Shown: positions 35,695 through 50,480 of the stretch, one piece after another | How positions within the stretch are numbered: position 1 is the stretch's first letter | Layout: each line of letters starts with the position of its first letter | Assembly (NCBI GenBank): GCA_946800325.1 | Contig: OX326959.1 | Span: 8,514,501 to 8,578,500 of the forward strand | Reading direction: 5' to 3' | Length of the DNA: 64,000 nt | Origin: Luzula sylvatica | Taxonomy: Eukaryota; Streptophyta; Magnoliopsida; Poales; Juncaceae | Program-made: the position numbers and the translations under genes | The notes under the pieces: model-generated | What the model saw: the letters and a program-made list of their open reading frames with translations, nothing else | Told to the model about the DNA's origin: nothing | Database searches by the model: none

Positions 35695-36207
35695 CTAACT
35701 AACTAACTAACTACTAGCTAACTTACAAACTAACTAGTTAAAAAACTAACTAACTAACTAACTTACTAACTTACAACTTTCATACATACTTATTAACTAA
35801 CTACCTAATTAACTACCTAACGAACTAATTGACTAACTACCTTCCTACAAACCTACTAACTAAGTAACTAACTCACTAACTAATTAACTAACTGACTAAC
35901 TAACAACTTACTGACTAACTAACTAACTAACTAACTAACTAATTAACTAACTACTAGCTAACTTACTAACTAACTAAATAACTAACTTTCTAACTAACTA
36001 ACTAACTAACTACCTTCTTACATACATATTAACTAACTAACTAACTGACTGACTAACTAACTAACTAACAAATTAACTAACTACCTAACTAACTAACTAA
36101 CTAACTAACTACTAGCTAGCTAACTAACTAACTAATTAATTAACTAACTAACTAACTAACTGCTACCTTCCAACATACCCACTAACTAACGAACAAACCA
36201 ACTAATT

Positions 36208-36239
<32 letters not shown>

Positions 36240-37009
36240 GCTGCAAGCTAACTAACTAACTAACTAACTAACTAATTAACTGACTAACTAACTAACAAAT
36301 TAACTACATTCCTACGTACCCACTAACTAACTAACTACCTTCCTACATACCCAATAACTAACCAACAAACAACCTGACTAACTAATTAACTATCAACTAA
36401 TTGACTAACTTACTAACTAACTACACGCTAACTAACTAACTAACTAAATAACTAACTAACTAAGTAACTAACTAACTAATCAACTAATTGACAAAGTAAC
36501 TAACTGACTACACGCTAACTAACTAACTAACTAAATAACTAACTAAGTAACTAACTAACTAATTGACTAATTAACTAACTAACTAACTAACTAATTAACT
36601 AACAAACTAACTAACAAACTAACTAAACAACTAAACAACTAACTAATTAACTAACTAACTACTAGTTAACTTACTGGCTTACTTACTAACTAACTAATTA
36701 ACTAACTAAATAACTAACTAATTAACGAACTAACTGACTGCCTAACTACTAGCTAACTTGCTAACTAACTAATTAACAAACTAACTAACTAACTAACTCA
36801 CAACTTTCATACATACTTATTAAGTAACTACCTAACGGACTACCTAACTAACTAATTAACTAACTACCTTCCTACAAACCCACTAACTAAGTAACTGACT
36901 AACTAACTAACTAAATAACTAACTCACTAACTTACAACTAATTGACTAAGTAACTAACTAAATAATTAACTAACTACTAACTAACTAAATAACTAACTAA
37001 CTACTAACT
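35695..37009 (-). repeat. TTAG satellite, inverted, between solo LTRs C and D
   Basis: (CTAA)n with punctuation such as CTTCCTACGTACCCAC. Nothing else is seen. Confidence 0.94.
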
Positions 37010-37121
37010 TGTTATATTTAATTATTGAATTGATGTTATATCAATAATAAATATAAAACAAAATCTGGACAGAAAATTATTACAAGAGAAATGAGGGATC
37101 AAAATGGAAAAATGACCAAAA

Positions 37122-37143
37122 CCCCAACCCCAACCCCAACCCC
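37122..37143 (-). other. G-quadruplex-prone (CCCCAA)3CCCC tract
   Basis: Four C4 runs are separated by AA. The minus strand is G4TTG4TTG4TTG4, which can fold as a quadruplex. Four units are too few for a telomere relic. Confidence 0.7.
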
Positions 37144-38911
37144 ATTCACATTGAACCCTTTACTTTAGACTCCTATTGGCTTAGTAGAGAGGTGGCTCAA
37201 GATATTATCCCCTATTTCTTTGACTTAGTAAACAAACCACTCCTTGCATGGAAATAGAAAAGGAAAAGGGAAAAAGAGGAGTAGAGAAGCAAAAGGGGAA
37301 ATGGAAGTGGAGAAATGAGAAGGTTGATTCTAGGACAATTTTGGTGAAGCAAGGGTAAATGAGAGTGTGCCCAAACCAACTTTGCTTTCTGGATAATAGA
37401 GAGGATGATCAATTAAGGGAAGGAACTAGCACAAAGAAGCTAGGGTTTGAGAACGGCAACACCGTGGCAGAGCCGCACGAGCGTCGGGGAAGCGGCAGTG
37501 GCAGGAGTGTGAGGTGATAGCGGCATCACGGCATGAGTATGGGGGACTTGAGTAGTGCATCACCATGACGCAGCGGCCCACGTATCGGGGCACGAGCTTG
37601 GTGGCACAATGGCACAAGCCTCGGGGCAGAAGAATGGATGGCATGGAGGCATCGTGGAACATGTTTCGGGCCAGGAAGAGGTGCCGAGTTGGTTGCGATT
37701 GTACATTTGTATTGAGGTATATCTCGGACTTGATGTTAATCTTTATATTATCTCATAATACTGCCATGTGTATCGATATATTTCGGATTAAGCCTTGATT
37801 TGTGGAACCCTAATTTTGTGGCCGAAATAGTATCTCGAATCGGGTCGAGTGTTGAGAATTGGATTGTCGAGGAAGAAGTTTGGTCGTGATGGTTCGGCCG
37901 TTTGAATAGTGGCGGTCGGGCTATTTATTGATCATAAGTAGTGGAATTAGGGTTTCGGTTTGTGGATGCATGGAAGAGAGAGAATTGAGGTGTTTATTCT
38001 TAACGGGTCGGGTTCATGTTTGGTTTAGGTTTGAGATCCAATAACCCGGTATTGTTGTATTCTATTAAATCTGAATTACAGAGATTGATTGTAGAATGTA
38101 GAGAATGTCGGTTTGAGTCACCGGTAGTAATTAGGAGAAGGCTCGATTGCTCGATAATGTCCAATTAATTAATTGTTGGATTAATGAGAAAACGAGCCAA
38201 GATTAAACACATGGCTGAGATTTGTCGTTTGTAGATTGTCGTTGTAGTTTGAGACTTATTTGGGTAGTTTGTCGTTGTTGTTTGTCGTAGTAGTTTGAGG
38301 TTTCTTCTAGTAGTTGGAGGCTAGTTGAGTTGTCTCGTGTATCGTTAGGATTTCATCTCGAGGTCAGTAGAAGCTTTGATGTGTCGGATAAGTAGAGATG
38401 TCGTAGTTTGATCGGTTCTTTGACGGGTGTATCGGACCAGATTGTGTGTGTCACGTCTTCGTAATTTGGTCAAAACTTCTCCGTTCGGTCTCCGTTTCGT
38501 GAGTTCTTGGTTCCGTTGGAAAGCTTATTCCGAGGTGGTTCTCATGGCAGTAATTATGATTACTGCATCTGATTACTCATTTATTTATTTATCATTTTAT
38601 CTATATAATATGTGTAGTTCTTTGTAGTTTGTAGGATAAGGGAACACATGTTTGGACATTAATGTAGTGTCTGGCCAGAGGTGCATCTTCGGGTCGCTCC
38701 CGAACTTGCGAACTGTTAGAGGTAGCAGTACGGTCTCCTCGTGTAGTTGTAGTAAATGTAGTGCCGAGGGGGCGTGATTTCTGTCGTGGCGTGGTTGAAA
38801 CCACCACTCTTGGGATAGAGTGCAGCGGACTTTTACCTCATTGTAGATCGGAGGAACTAGTCTATGAGTGGGGTCCCTTGTGGAAGCCAACCTTATCGAA
38901 GTGGTTCTCTA

Positions 38912-39126
38912 CGCTATGAATTATGTAGTAGTTGTTACCATATTTGCAAGATCATAGTTGTAGTGGAAGTTGTTCTCGTAGTATCACACTATGAATTATG
39001 TAGTAGTTGTTACCGTAATTGCAGGATCATAGTTGTGGTAGTAGTTGTTCCCGTGTTGTAGTCGAACACTTGTAGTGGTTTCACGATGAGAATTTTGTAG
39101 TGGTTGTTGTCGTATTTGCAGAATTC
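38912..39126 (+). repeat. Degenerate tandem repeat inside LTR D
   Basis: Three related segments start near 38912, 38987 and 39082. Each has CTATGAATTATGTAGTAG or a variant, then GTTGTTACCGTA and TTTGCAGGATCATAG. Spacing is about 75 and 95 bp. Confidence 0.6.
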
Positions 39127-39493
39127 CTAGATCGTTGTAGTTGGTCATCATGGTAGTTCTCGTAGTAGGTTGCCGTGGTAGTCGTCATCGATAGTAAATA
39201 ATAATTAAATATTACTTTACTTATCTAACTCTCAGCCAACATTTCCAGGTAACACTTGAGGTGGCGGTGGCATTCGTGTAGATTACGAGCGTAGCGGAGT
39301 GTGCGATCACCAATCACTATATTTGTTTTTAGTTGTATTGGTTTATGCCCACCATATGTATATTGAGTACTTTTTGATTGTAGATTATATTTTATGCCAA
39401 CTGGTTTTCGTATTGTGTGTTTCGACTCTGCTAATGCTCATTTAATGAAGGTAAGTACGTTGTGCACGATTATTTTATTTTCGGGTCGTGACA

Positions 39494-39763
39494 TAACTAA
39501 CTAATTAACTAACTAACTAACTAACTAACTAACTACTAGATAACGAACTAACTAAATAACTAACTATCAAACTAACTAAATAACTACCTTCTTACATACA
39601 TATTAACTCACTAACTAACCAACTGACTAACTAACTAACTAATTAACTAACTAACTAACTAACTACTAGCTAACTAACTAACTAATTAACTAACAGCTAC
39701 CTTCCTACATACCCACTAACTAACGAACAAACCAACTAACTAACTAACTAACTTACTACAAGC

Positions 39764-39806
<43 letters not shown>

Positions 39807-40275
39807 TTAATTAACAAACTAACCAACTAATTAACTAACCAATTAACTACCTTCATACATACCCACTAACTAACTAACTACCTTCCTACATACCCACTAA
39901 CTAACCAACTAACTAACTAACTAATTAACTAACAACCTTCCTACAAACGCACTAACTAAATAACTAGATAAGTAACTAACTAACTCACTAACTAACTAAC
40001 GATCTTCCTACATACCTATTAACTAACTAACTAACTACCTCCTTACTTACCCCACTAACTAACTAACTAACTTGCTAGCTAGCTAACTAACTAACTAACT
40101 AACAAAATAACTAATTTGTAAACTATCTAACTAACTAACTACAAGATAACCAACTAACTAACTAACTAACTAAGGAATTAACTAACTATCGAACTAACTA
40201 ACTACCATCTTACAGACATATTAACTAACTAACTAATTAACTAACTAACTAGCTAACTAACTACTAGCTAGCTAG

Positions 40276-40309
<34 letters not shown>

Positions 40310-40632
40310 GCCTAACTACCATCCTACAGACCTATTAATTAACTAACTAACTAACTAACTAACAAACTACCTTTCTACATACCTACTAACTAACTAACAA
40401 ACTACTACAAAACTAACTAACTAACTAATTAATTAACTAACTAACTAATTAACTAACTAATTAACTACCTTCCTACGTACCCAATAACTAACTAACTACC
40501 TTCCTACATACTTATTAACTAACTACCTACATACCTACCTAACTAACTAATTAACTAACTACCTAACTAACTAATTAACTATCAACTAATAACTAACAAA
40601 CTAACAACACGCTAACTGACTAACTAACTAAA

Positions 40633-40666
<34 letters not shown>

Positions 40667-40691
40667 CTAGCTAACATACTAGCTAACTAAT

Positions 40692-40725
<34 letters not shown>

Positions 40726-40905
40726 CCTTCATACATACTTATTAACTAACTACCAACATACCTACCTAACTAACTAATTAACTAACTACCTTCCTGCAAA
40801 CCCACTAACTAACTAAATAACTAACTAACTAACTAACTAACTAAATAACAAATGATCTTCCTACATACCTATTAACTAACTAACAAACTACCTCCTTACA
40901 TACCC

Positions 40906-40937
<32 letters not shown>

Positions 40938-41007
40938 GCTAACTAACTGACTAACTAACTAAATAACTGACTTGTGAACTATCTAACGAACTAACTACTA
41001 GATAACC

Positions 41008-41049
<42 letters not shown>

Positions 41050-41280
41050 TTAACTAACGAACGAACAAACTTTGACTACCATGTTACATACATATTAACT
41101 AACTAACTAATTAACAAACAAACTAACTAACTGACTAAATACTAGCTAACTAACTAAATAACTAACTAACTAACTCCTAGCTAACTAACTAACCAACTAA
41201 TTAACTAACTACCTAACTAACTAACTAGCTACCTTCCTACATACCCACTAACTAAGTAACAAACTAAATAACTTACTAAT

Positions 41281-41314
<34 letters not shown>

Positions 41315-41599
41315 CTAGCTAACTTACTAACTAACTAATTAGCAAACTAACTAACTAACAAACCTACAACTTTCATTCATACTTATTAACTAACTACCTA
41401 ACTAACTACCTACCTAACTAATTAACTAACTACCTTCCTACAAACCCACTAACTAAGTAACTAACTCACTAACTAACTAACTATCTAACTAACTAACTAA
41501 ATAACTAACTAATTAACTAACTAACTAACTAACTAACTACTAGATGACTAATTAACCAAGTAACTAACTAACTAACGAACTAACTAATTAACTAATTAT

Positions 41600-41638
<39 letters not shown>

Positions 41639-42223
41639 CCTTCCTACATTCCTACTAACTAACGAACATACCAATTAACAAACTAACTAACAAAGTAACT
41701 AACGGACTTACTAACTACCTAACTGACTAACTAACTAAATAATTGAATAACTAATTAACTAACTAACGAACAAACTAACACACTACCTTCCTACATACCC
41801 CCTAACTAACTAACTAAGTACCTTCCTACACACCCACCAACTAACAAACTATCTAACTAACTAAGTAACTAACTAATTAACTAACCAACTAATTAATTAA
41901 CTAACTAACTAACTAACTAATTAACTAAGGAACTAACTAACTAACTTACTTACTAACGACTAACTAACTAACTAACTAACTAACTAATTAACTAACTAAC
42001 ATACTAACTAACTACTAGATAACTAACTTACTAACTAATTAACTATATAACTAACTAAATAACTACTTTCTTATATACATATTAACTAACTAATTAACTG
42101 ACTAACTAACTAACAAATTAACTATCTAACTAACTAACTAACTACTAGCTAACTGACTAACTAACTAATTAACTAACTAACTAACTAACATCTACCTTCC
42201 TACGTACCCACTAACTAACGAAC

Positions 42224-42257
<34 letters not shown>

Positions 42258-43171
42258 CTAGCTAACTTACTAACTAACTAATTAACAAACTAACTAACTA
42301 ACCAACTTACAACTTTCATACGTACTTATTAACTAACTACCTAACTAACTAATTAAATAACTACCTTCTTACAAACCCACTAACTAAGTAACTAAGTCAC
42401 TAACTAATTAAATAACTAATTAACTAACAACTTACTGACTACCTAACAACTTACTGACTAACTAACTAACTAACTAATTAGCTAACTAACTAACTAACCA
42501 ACTACTAGATAACTAGCTAATTTACTAAATATCTTACTAACTAACTAACAACCTTCTTACATACATATTAACTAACTAACTTACAAACTAACTAACTACC
42601 TAACTCTCTAACTAACTATCTAGCTAACTACGAGCTAACTAACTGACTAACTAATTGACTGACAACAACTTTCCTACATACCCACTAATCAAACGAACAT
42701 ACTAACCAACTAACTAACTAACAAACTAACTAACTAACTAACTAACCAACTAACTAACTAACTAAATAACTAACCAACTAACTAACTAACTAAATAACTA
42801 ACTAATTAACTAACTAACTAAGTAACTAACTAACTAAATAACTAACTACTAGCTAACTAACTAATTAACTAACTAATTAACTAACTAACTAACTAACTAA
42901 CAACCTAACTAACTAACTAACTACTAGAGAACTTACTAACTAACTATCTAACTATCTAACTAACTAAATAACTACCTTCTTACATACATATTAACTAACT
43001 AACTAACTAATTGACTAACTAACTAACTAATTAACTAACTAACTAACTACTAGCTAGCTAACAAACTAACTAATTAAGTAACTAACTAACTAACTATCAG
43101 CTACCTTCCTACATACCAACTAACTAACGAACAAACCAACTAACTAACTAACTAACTAACTAACTACAAGC

Positions 43172-43214
<43 letters not shown>

Positions 43215-43554
43215 TTAATTAACTAGCTAACTAACTAACTAATTAACTAAATATTAGCTACCTTCCTACGTACCCACTAACTAGCTAACTACCTTCCTAC
43301 ATACCCAATAACTAACCAACAAACAACCTGACTAACTAATTAACTATCTAATAATTAACTAACTCACTAACTTACTAACTAAATAACTAACTAACAAACA
43401 AACTAACTAACTAACTAACTAACGACTAGCTAACTTACTAACTAACTAATTAACTAACTAACTAACTAACTTACTACATTCATACATACTTATTAACTAA
43501 CTAACTACCAACGTACCTAACTAACTAATTAACTAACTACCTTCCTACATACCC

Positions 43555-43587
<33 letters not shown>

Positions 43588-44164
43588 CATTCTACATACA
43601 TATTAACTAACTAACTAACTACCTCCTTACATACCCACTAGCTAACTAAGAAACTAACTAACTGACTATATAGCTAACTAACTAACTAACTTGTGAACTA
43701 TCTAACTTGTGAACTATCTAACGAACTAACTAACTACCTCCTTACATACCCACTAACTAACTAACTAACTAGCTAACTAACTAACTAACTAACATGTGAA
43801 CTATCTAACTAACTGACTAACTACTAGATAACCAACTAACTAACTAACTAACTAACTAATTAACTAACTATCGAACTAACTAACTAACTACTATCTTACA
43901 CACATATTAACTAACTAACTAATTAACTAACTAACTAACTAACTAACTACTAGCTAACAAACAAACTAACTAACTAACTAACTAACTAACTAGTAGCTAA
44001 CTAACTAACTAACTAATTAACTAACTAACTAACTAACTAGCTGCCTTCCTACATACGCACTAACTAACGAACATACCAACTAACTAACTTACTAACAAAC
44101 TAACTAACAAACTAACTAACAAACTAGCTAACTAAGTAACTAACTAACTTACTAACTAACAAAT

Positions 44165-44198
<34 letters not shown>

Positions 44199-44600
44199 CC
44201 TACATACCAACTAATTTACTAACTAATTATCTAACTAACTAAACAACTCACTAACTAACTAACTAACTACTAGTTAACAAACTAACTAACTAACAACTAG
44301 ATAACTAACTAACTAAGTAACAAAATAACTAACTATCTACCATCACACTTACCTTTTAACTAACTAACTAACTACCTACTAACAAATTAAATAACTACCT
44401 TCCTACAAACCCACTAACTAAGTAACTAACAAACTAACTGATTAACTAGCTAACTAACTAATTACATAACTACCTTCCTACAAACCCACTAACTAAGTAA
44501 CTAACTCACTAACTAACTAACTAACTAACAAACTGACTAACTAGCTAACTAACTAACTAACTAAGTAACTAAATAACTAAATAACTAACTGCTAGCTAAT

Positions 44601-44639
<39 letters not shown>

Positions 44640-44821
44640 CTAACTAACTAAATAACTACCATCTTACATAAATATTAACTAACTCAATAACTAATTGACT
44701 AACTAACTAATTAATTAACTAACTAACTAACTAACCAAATACTAGCTAACTAACTAACTAACTAATTAACTAAATAACAAACTAACTAACTACCTTCTTA
44801 CGTACCCACTAACTAACTAAT

Positions 44822-44854
<33 letters not shown>

Positions 44855-44922
44855 TACTGACCAACTACTAGCTAACTAACTCACTAACTATCTAACTAAC
44901 TAACTAACTAATCAACTAACTG

Positions 44923-44954
<32 letters not shown>

Positions 44955-46425
44955 CCTTCCTAGATACCCACAAAATAACTAACTAACTAACTAACAAACT
45001 AACTAATTAACTTAACTAACTAACTAATTAACTCAAACAAACAAACAAACTAACTAATTAATTAAGTAACTAACTAACTAACTAACTTACTAACTACTAG
45101 CTAACTTACTATCTAACTAATTAACTAACTAACTAACTTACAACTTTCATACATACTTATTTACTAACTACCTAACTACCTAACTAACAAATTAACTAAC
45201 TACCTTCCTACAAACCCACTAACTAAGTAACTAACAAACTAACTAATTAACTAGCCAACTAACTAATTAAATAACTACCTTCCTACAAACCCACTAACTA
45301 AGTAACTAACTCACTAACTAACTAACTAACTAACAAACTGACTAACTAACTAATTAACTAACTAACTAACTAAGTAACTAACTAACTAAATAACTAACTA
45401 CAAGCTAACTAACTAACTAACTAACTAACTGACTAACTAACTAACTAACTACTAGAGAACTAACTAACTAACTATCTAACTATCTAACTAACTAAATAAC
45501 TACCTTCCTGCATGCCCACTAAGTAACGAACAAACCAACTAAGTAAATAACAAACTAACTAACTAACTTACTACAAGCTAACAAACTAACTAACTGACTA
45601 ATTAATTAACTAACTAACTAATTAACTAACTAACTAACTACCTTCATACGTACCCACTAACTAACTAACTACCTTCCTACATAGCCACTAACTAACCAAC
45701 AAACTAACTAACTAACTAATTATCTAATCAACTAATTGACTAACTAACTAACTGACTACACGCTAAGTAACTAACTAACTAAATAACTACCTAACTAACT
45801 AACTAACTACTAGCTAACTTACTAACTAACTAATTAGCTAACTAACTAACTACATTCATACATACTTATTAAAAAACTAACTCCTTACCTACCAAACTAA
45901 ATAAATAATTAACTAACTCACTAACTAACTAACGATCTTCCTACATACCTATTAACAAACTAACTAACTACCTCCTTACTTACCCACTAACTAACTAACT
46001 AACTAACTAGCTAGCTAACTAACTAACTAACTTACTAAATAACTAACTTGTGAACTATCTAACTAACTACCTAATAGATAACCAACTAACTAATTAACTA
46101 ACTAACTAATTAACTAACTATCGAACTAACAAACTAACTACCGTCTTACATACATATTAAATAATGAACTAACTAACAAACAAACTAACTAACTACTAGC
46201 TAACTAACTAAATAACTAACTAACTAACTAACTAACTACCATCCTAAATACCTATTAACTAAATAACTAACTAACTAACTACCTTCCTACATACCCACTA
46301 ACTAACTAACTAACTACTAGCAAACTAACTAACTAACTTATTAATTAACTAACTAACTAACAAATTAACTAACTAACTTCCTTCCTACGTACCCACTAAC
46401 TAACTAACTACCTTCCTACATACCC

Positions 46426-46458
<33 letters not shown>

Positions 46459-46477
46459 ATTACTAACCGACAACTAG

Positions 46478-46513
<36 letters not shown>

Positions 46514-46531
46514 TTAACTAACGAACTATCC

Positions 46532-46569
<38 letters not shown>

Positions 46570-46810
46570 TTAACTAACTAACTATCCAACTAACTAACTA
46601 ACTAACTAACTACCTTCCTAGATACCCACTAAATAACTAACAAACTAACAAACTAACTAACTAACTAACTAACTAATTAACTAACTAACTAAACAACTAA
46701 CTAACTAACTAAACAACTGACTAATTAACTAACTAACTACTAGCTAACTTACTAGCTAACTTACTAACTAACTAATTAACTAACTAAATAACTAACTAAT
46801 TAACAAACTA
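39494..46810 (-). repeat. TTAG satellite, inverted, right part
   Basis: This is the longest uninterrupted inverted block. The 45.3-46.8 kb part repeats the landmark order of 31.0-32.6 kb, for example CTTCCTGCATGCCCACTAAG at 45504 and ACTAACCGACAACTAG near 46462. No genes or other elements are seen. Confidence 0.94.
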
Positions 46811-46815
46811 TAGTT
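46806..46815. other. Satellite orientation switch, CTAA back to TTAG
   Basis: The strand flips at the perfect palindrome AACTATAGTT. Together with the switch at 6614 it bounds an inverted block of about 40.2 kb. Confidence 0.85.
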
Positions 46816-46828
46816 AGTTAGTTAGTTA

Positions 46829-47143
46829 GCTAGTAGTTGGTCAGTAAGTTGGTTAGTTAGTTTGTTAGTTAATTAGTTAGTTAGTGGGTACGTACGAAGG
46901 TAGTTAGTTAGTTAGCTAATTACTTAGTTAGTTAGTTAGCTGGTATTTAGTTAGTTAGTTAGTTAGTTAATTAGTTAGTCAATTAGTAAGTTAGTTAGTT
47001 AATATGTATGTAAGAAAGTAGTTATTTAGTTAGTTAGATAGTTACATAGTTAGTTAGTTAGTTCTCTAGTAGTTAGTTAGTTAGTTAGTTAGTCAGTTAG
47101 TAAATTAGTTAGTTAATTAGTTAGTTAGCTAGTAGTTAGTTAT

Positions 47144-47179
<36 letters not shown>

Positions 47180-47550
47180 ATAGTTGTTAGTTAGTTATTT
47201 AGTTAATTTGTTAGTTAGTTAGTTAGTTAGTTAGTGGGTTTGTACGAAGGTAGTTAGTTAATTAGTTAGTTACGTAGGTAGGTAGTTAGTTAGTTAATAA
47301 GTATGTATGAAGGTAGTTAGTTAGTTAGTTAGTTAATTAGTCAGTTAGTAAGTTCGCTAGTAGTTAGTTAGTTAATTAGTTAGTTATTTAATGTAGTTAC
47401 TTAGTTAGTTAGTCAATTAGTTGGTTAGTTAATTAGTTAGTTAGTTTGTTGGTCAGTTAGTGGGTATGTAGAAAGGTAGTTAGTTAGTTAGTGGGTACGT
47501 ATGAAGGTTGCTAATTAGTTAGTTAATTAGTTAGTTAGTTAGTTAATTAA

Positions 47551-47582
<32 letters not shown>

Positions 47583-47591
47583 CTTCTAGTA

Positions 47592-47639
<48 letters not shown>

Positions 47640-47843
47640 GGTTTGTTCGTTAGTTAGTGGTTATGTAGGAAGGTAGCTGTTAGTTAGTTAGTTAGTTAGT
47701 TAATTAGTTAGTTAGTTCTCTAGTAGTTAGTTAGTCAGTTAATTAGTTAGTTAGTTAGTTAGTTAGTTAGTCAGTTAATTAGTTAGTTAATTAGTTAGTT
47801 AGCTAGTAGTTAGTTATTTAGTTAGTTAGTTAGTTACTTAGTA

Positions 47844-47876
<33 letters not shown>

Positions 47877-48231
47877 ATTAGTTAGTTAGTTAGTTAGTTA
47901 GTGGGTTTGTACGAAGGTAGTTAGTTAACTAGTTAGTTACGTAGGTAGGTAGTTAGTTAGTTAATAAGTATGTATGAAGGTAGTTAGTTAGTTAGTTAGT
48001 TAATTAGTCAGTTAGTAAGTTCGCTAGTAGTTAGTTAGTTAGTTAATTAGTTAGTTAGTTAGTTAGTTAGGGTGTAGTTACTTAGTTAGTTAGTCAATTA
48101 GTTGGTTAGTTAATTAGTTAGTTAGTTTCTTGGTCAGTTAGTGGGTATGTAGAAAGGTAGTTAGTTAGTTAGTGGGTACGTATGAAGGTTGTTAATTAGT
48201 TTGTTAATTAGTTAGTTAGTTAGTTAATTAA

Positions 48232-48264
<33 letters not shown>

Positions 48265-48276
48265 AAGCTTCTAGTA

Positions 48277-48324
<48 letters not shown>

Positions 48325-48453
48325 GGTTGGTTTGTTCTTTAGTTAATGGGTATGTAGGAAGGTAGCTGTTAGTTAGTTATTTAGTTAATTAGTTAGTTAG
48401 TTACCTAGTAGTTAGTTAGGTAGTTAGTTAGTTAATTAGTTAGTTAGTTAGTC

Positions 48454-48493
<40 letters not shown>

Positions 48494-48546
48494 GGCTATC
48501 TAGTAGTTAGTTAGTTAATTAGTTAGTTAGTTAATTAGTTAGTTAA

Positions 48547-48579
<33 letters not shown>

Positions 48580-48755
48580 AAATTGTTAGTTAGTTAGTTA
48601 GTTAATTAGTTAGTTAGTTAGTTGCTTAGTTAGTGGGTTTGTAGGAATGTAGTTAGTTAATTAGTTAGATAGGTAGTTAGGAAGTTAGTCAATAAGTATG
48701 AATGAAATTTGTAAGTTAGTTAGTTAGTTAATTAGTTAGATAGTATGTTAGCTAG

Positions 48756-48801
<46 letters not shown>

Positions 48802-49268
48802 TTTTGTTAGTTAATTAGTTAGTTAGTTAGTTAATTAATAAGTTTGTTAGTTAGTTTGCTAGTAGTTAGTTAGTTAGTTAGTGGGTATGTAGGAAGGTAG
48901 TTAGTTAGTTAGTTAGTTAGTTAGTTAATAGGTATGTAGGATGGTAGTTACTTAGTTAGATATTTAGTTAGTTATTCAGTTAGTTAACTAGTAGTTAGTT
49001 AGTTAGTTAGTTAGTTAGTCAGTTAATTAGTTAGTTCGTTAATTAGTCAATTATTTAGTTATTTATTTAGTTAGCGTGTAGTCAGTTAGTTAGTTAGCCG
49101 ATTAGTTGGTTGGTTAATTAGTTACTTAGTTAGTTTGTTGGTTAGTTAGTGGGTAGGTAGGAAGTTAGTTTGTTAGTTAGTGGGTACGTATGAAGGTAGT
49201 TAATAAGTTAGTTAATTTGTTAGTTAGTTTGTTAATTAATTAGTTAGTTAGTTACTTAGCTTGTAGTA

Positions 49269-49304
<36 letters not shown>

Positions 49305-49526
49305 GGTTTGTTCGTTAGTTAGTGGGTATGTAGGAAGGTAGATGTTAGTTAGTTAGTTAGTTAGTTAATTAGTTAGTTACTTAGAAAGTAGATAGTTAGT
49401 TAGTTAGTTAGTTAATTAATTTGTTAGTTAGTCAGTTGGTTAGTTAGTTAATTAATATTCATGTAGGAAGGTAGTTATTTAGTTAGTTTGATAGTTAGTT
49501 ATTTAGTTAGTTCGTTATCTAGTAGC

Positions 49527-49575
<49 letters not shown>

Positions 49576-50136
49576 GATTAGTCAGTTAGTAGTTAGTTAG
49601 TTATTTAGTTAGTTACTTAGTCAGTAAGTTGTTAGTTAGTTAGTTAGTTAATTAGTTAGTTAGTGAGTCAGTTACTTAGTTAGTGGGTTTGTAGGAAGGT
49701 AGTTAGTTAATTAGTTTGTTAGGTAGTCCGTTAGGTAGTTAGTTAATAAGTTTGTATGCAAGTTCTATGTTAGTTAGTTAGTTAGTTTATTAATTAGTTA
49801 GTTTGTAAGTTAGCTAATAATTACTTAGTTAGTTAGTTCGTTAATTAGTTAGCTATTTAGTTAGTTAATTAGTAAGTTAGTAAGTAAGCTAGTAAGTTAG
49901 GTAGTAGTTAGTTAGTTAGTTAGTTAGTTAGTTGTTTAGTTAGTTAGTTAGTTAGTTAGTTTGTTAGTTAATTAGTTAGTTAGTTAGTTAATTAGTTAGA
50001 TAGTAAGTTAGCTTGTAGTTAGTTAGTTATTTAGTTAGTTAATTAGTTAGTTATTTAGTTAGTTTGTTAGTTTATTTGTTTGAGTTAATTAGATAGTTAA
50101 TTAAGTTAATTAGTTAGTTAGTTAGTTAGTTAGTTA
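46829..50136 (+). repeat. Satellite higher-order repeat, copy 1 (about 3.31 kb)
   Basis: The unit begins GCTAGTAGTTGGTCAGTAA. Within it, GTGGGTTTGTACGAAGG occurs at 47234 and 47901, so a nested 667-bp duplication is present. Confidence 0.8.
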
Positions 50137-50438
50137 GCTAGTAGTTGGTCAGTAATTTGGTTAGTTAGTTTGTTAGTTAATTAGTTAGTTAGTGGGACGT
50201 AATAAGGTAGTTAGTTAGTTAGTTAATTACTTTGTTAGTTAGTTAGCTGGTATTTAGTTAGTTAGTTAGTTAGTTAATTAGTTAGTCAATTAGTAAGTTA
50301 GTTAGTTAATATGTATGTAAGAAGGTAGTTATTTAGTTAGTTAGATAGTTACATAGTTAGTTAGTTAGTTCTCTAGTAGTTAGTTAGTTAGTTAGTTAGT
50401 CAGTTAGTTAATTAGTTAGTTAGCTAGTAGTTAGTTAT

Positions 50439-50480
<42 letters not shown>

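Larger units (their letters stand above)
37010..39493 (+). mobile_element. Solo LTR of family D (2484 bp), probably Del/Tekay-like
   Basis: Non-satellite DNA begins TGTTATATTT and ends GGGTCGTGACA, with TAACT on both sides (37005-37009 and 39494-39498). The size, TG/CA ends and 5-bp duplication fit an LTR without an internal region. The end resembles Del/Tekay LTRs, which usually precede an initiator-Met primer site; on that basis I choose the + orientation, not firmly. It shares nothing visible with families A-C. ORFs of 60-100 codons occur on both strands, but none has a recognisable domain. Confidence 0.72.

Noticed and set aside
35695..35699. CTAAC and TAACT target duplications as strong proof of insertion
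   Set aside because: The words are part of the satellite and match by chance about as often as not. The LTR ends themselves are the better evidence.
37426..38890. ORFs of 60-100 codons in LTR D
   Set aside because: They overlap each other on both strands and have no recognisable domain. The region is better explained as an LTR.
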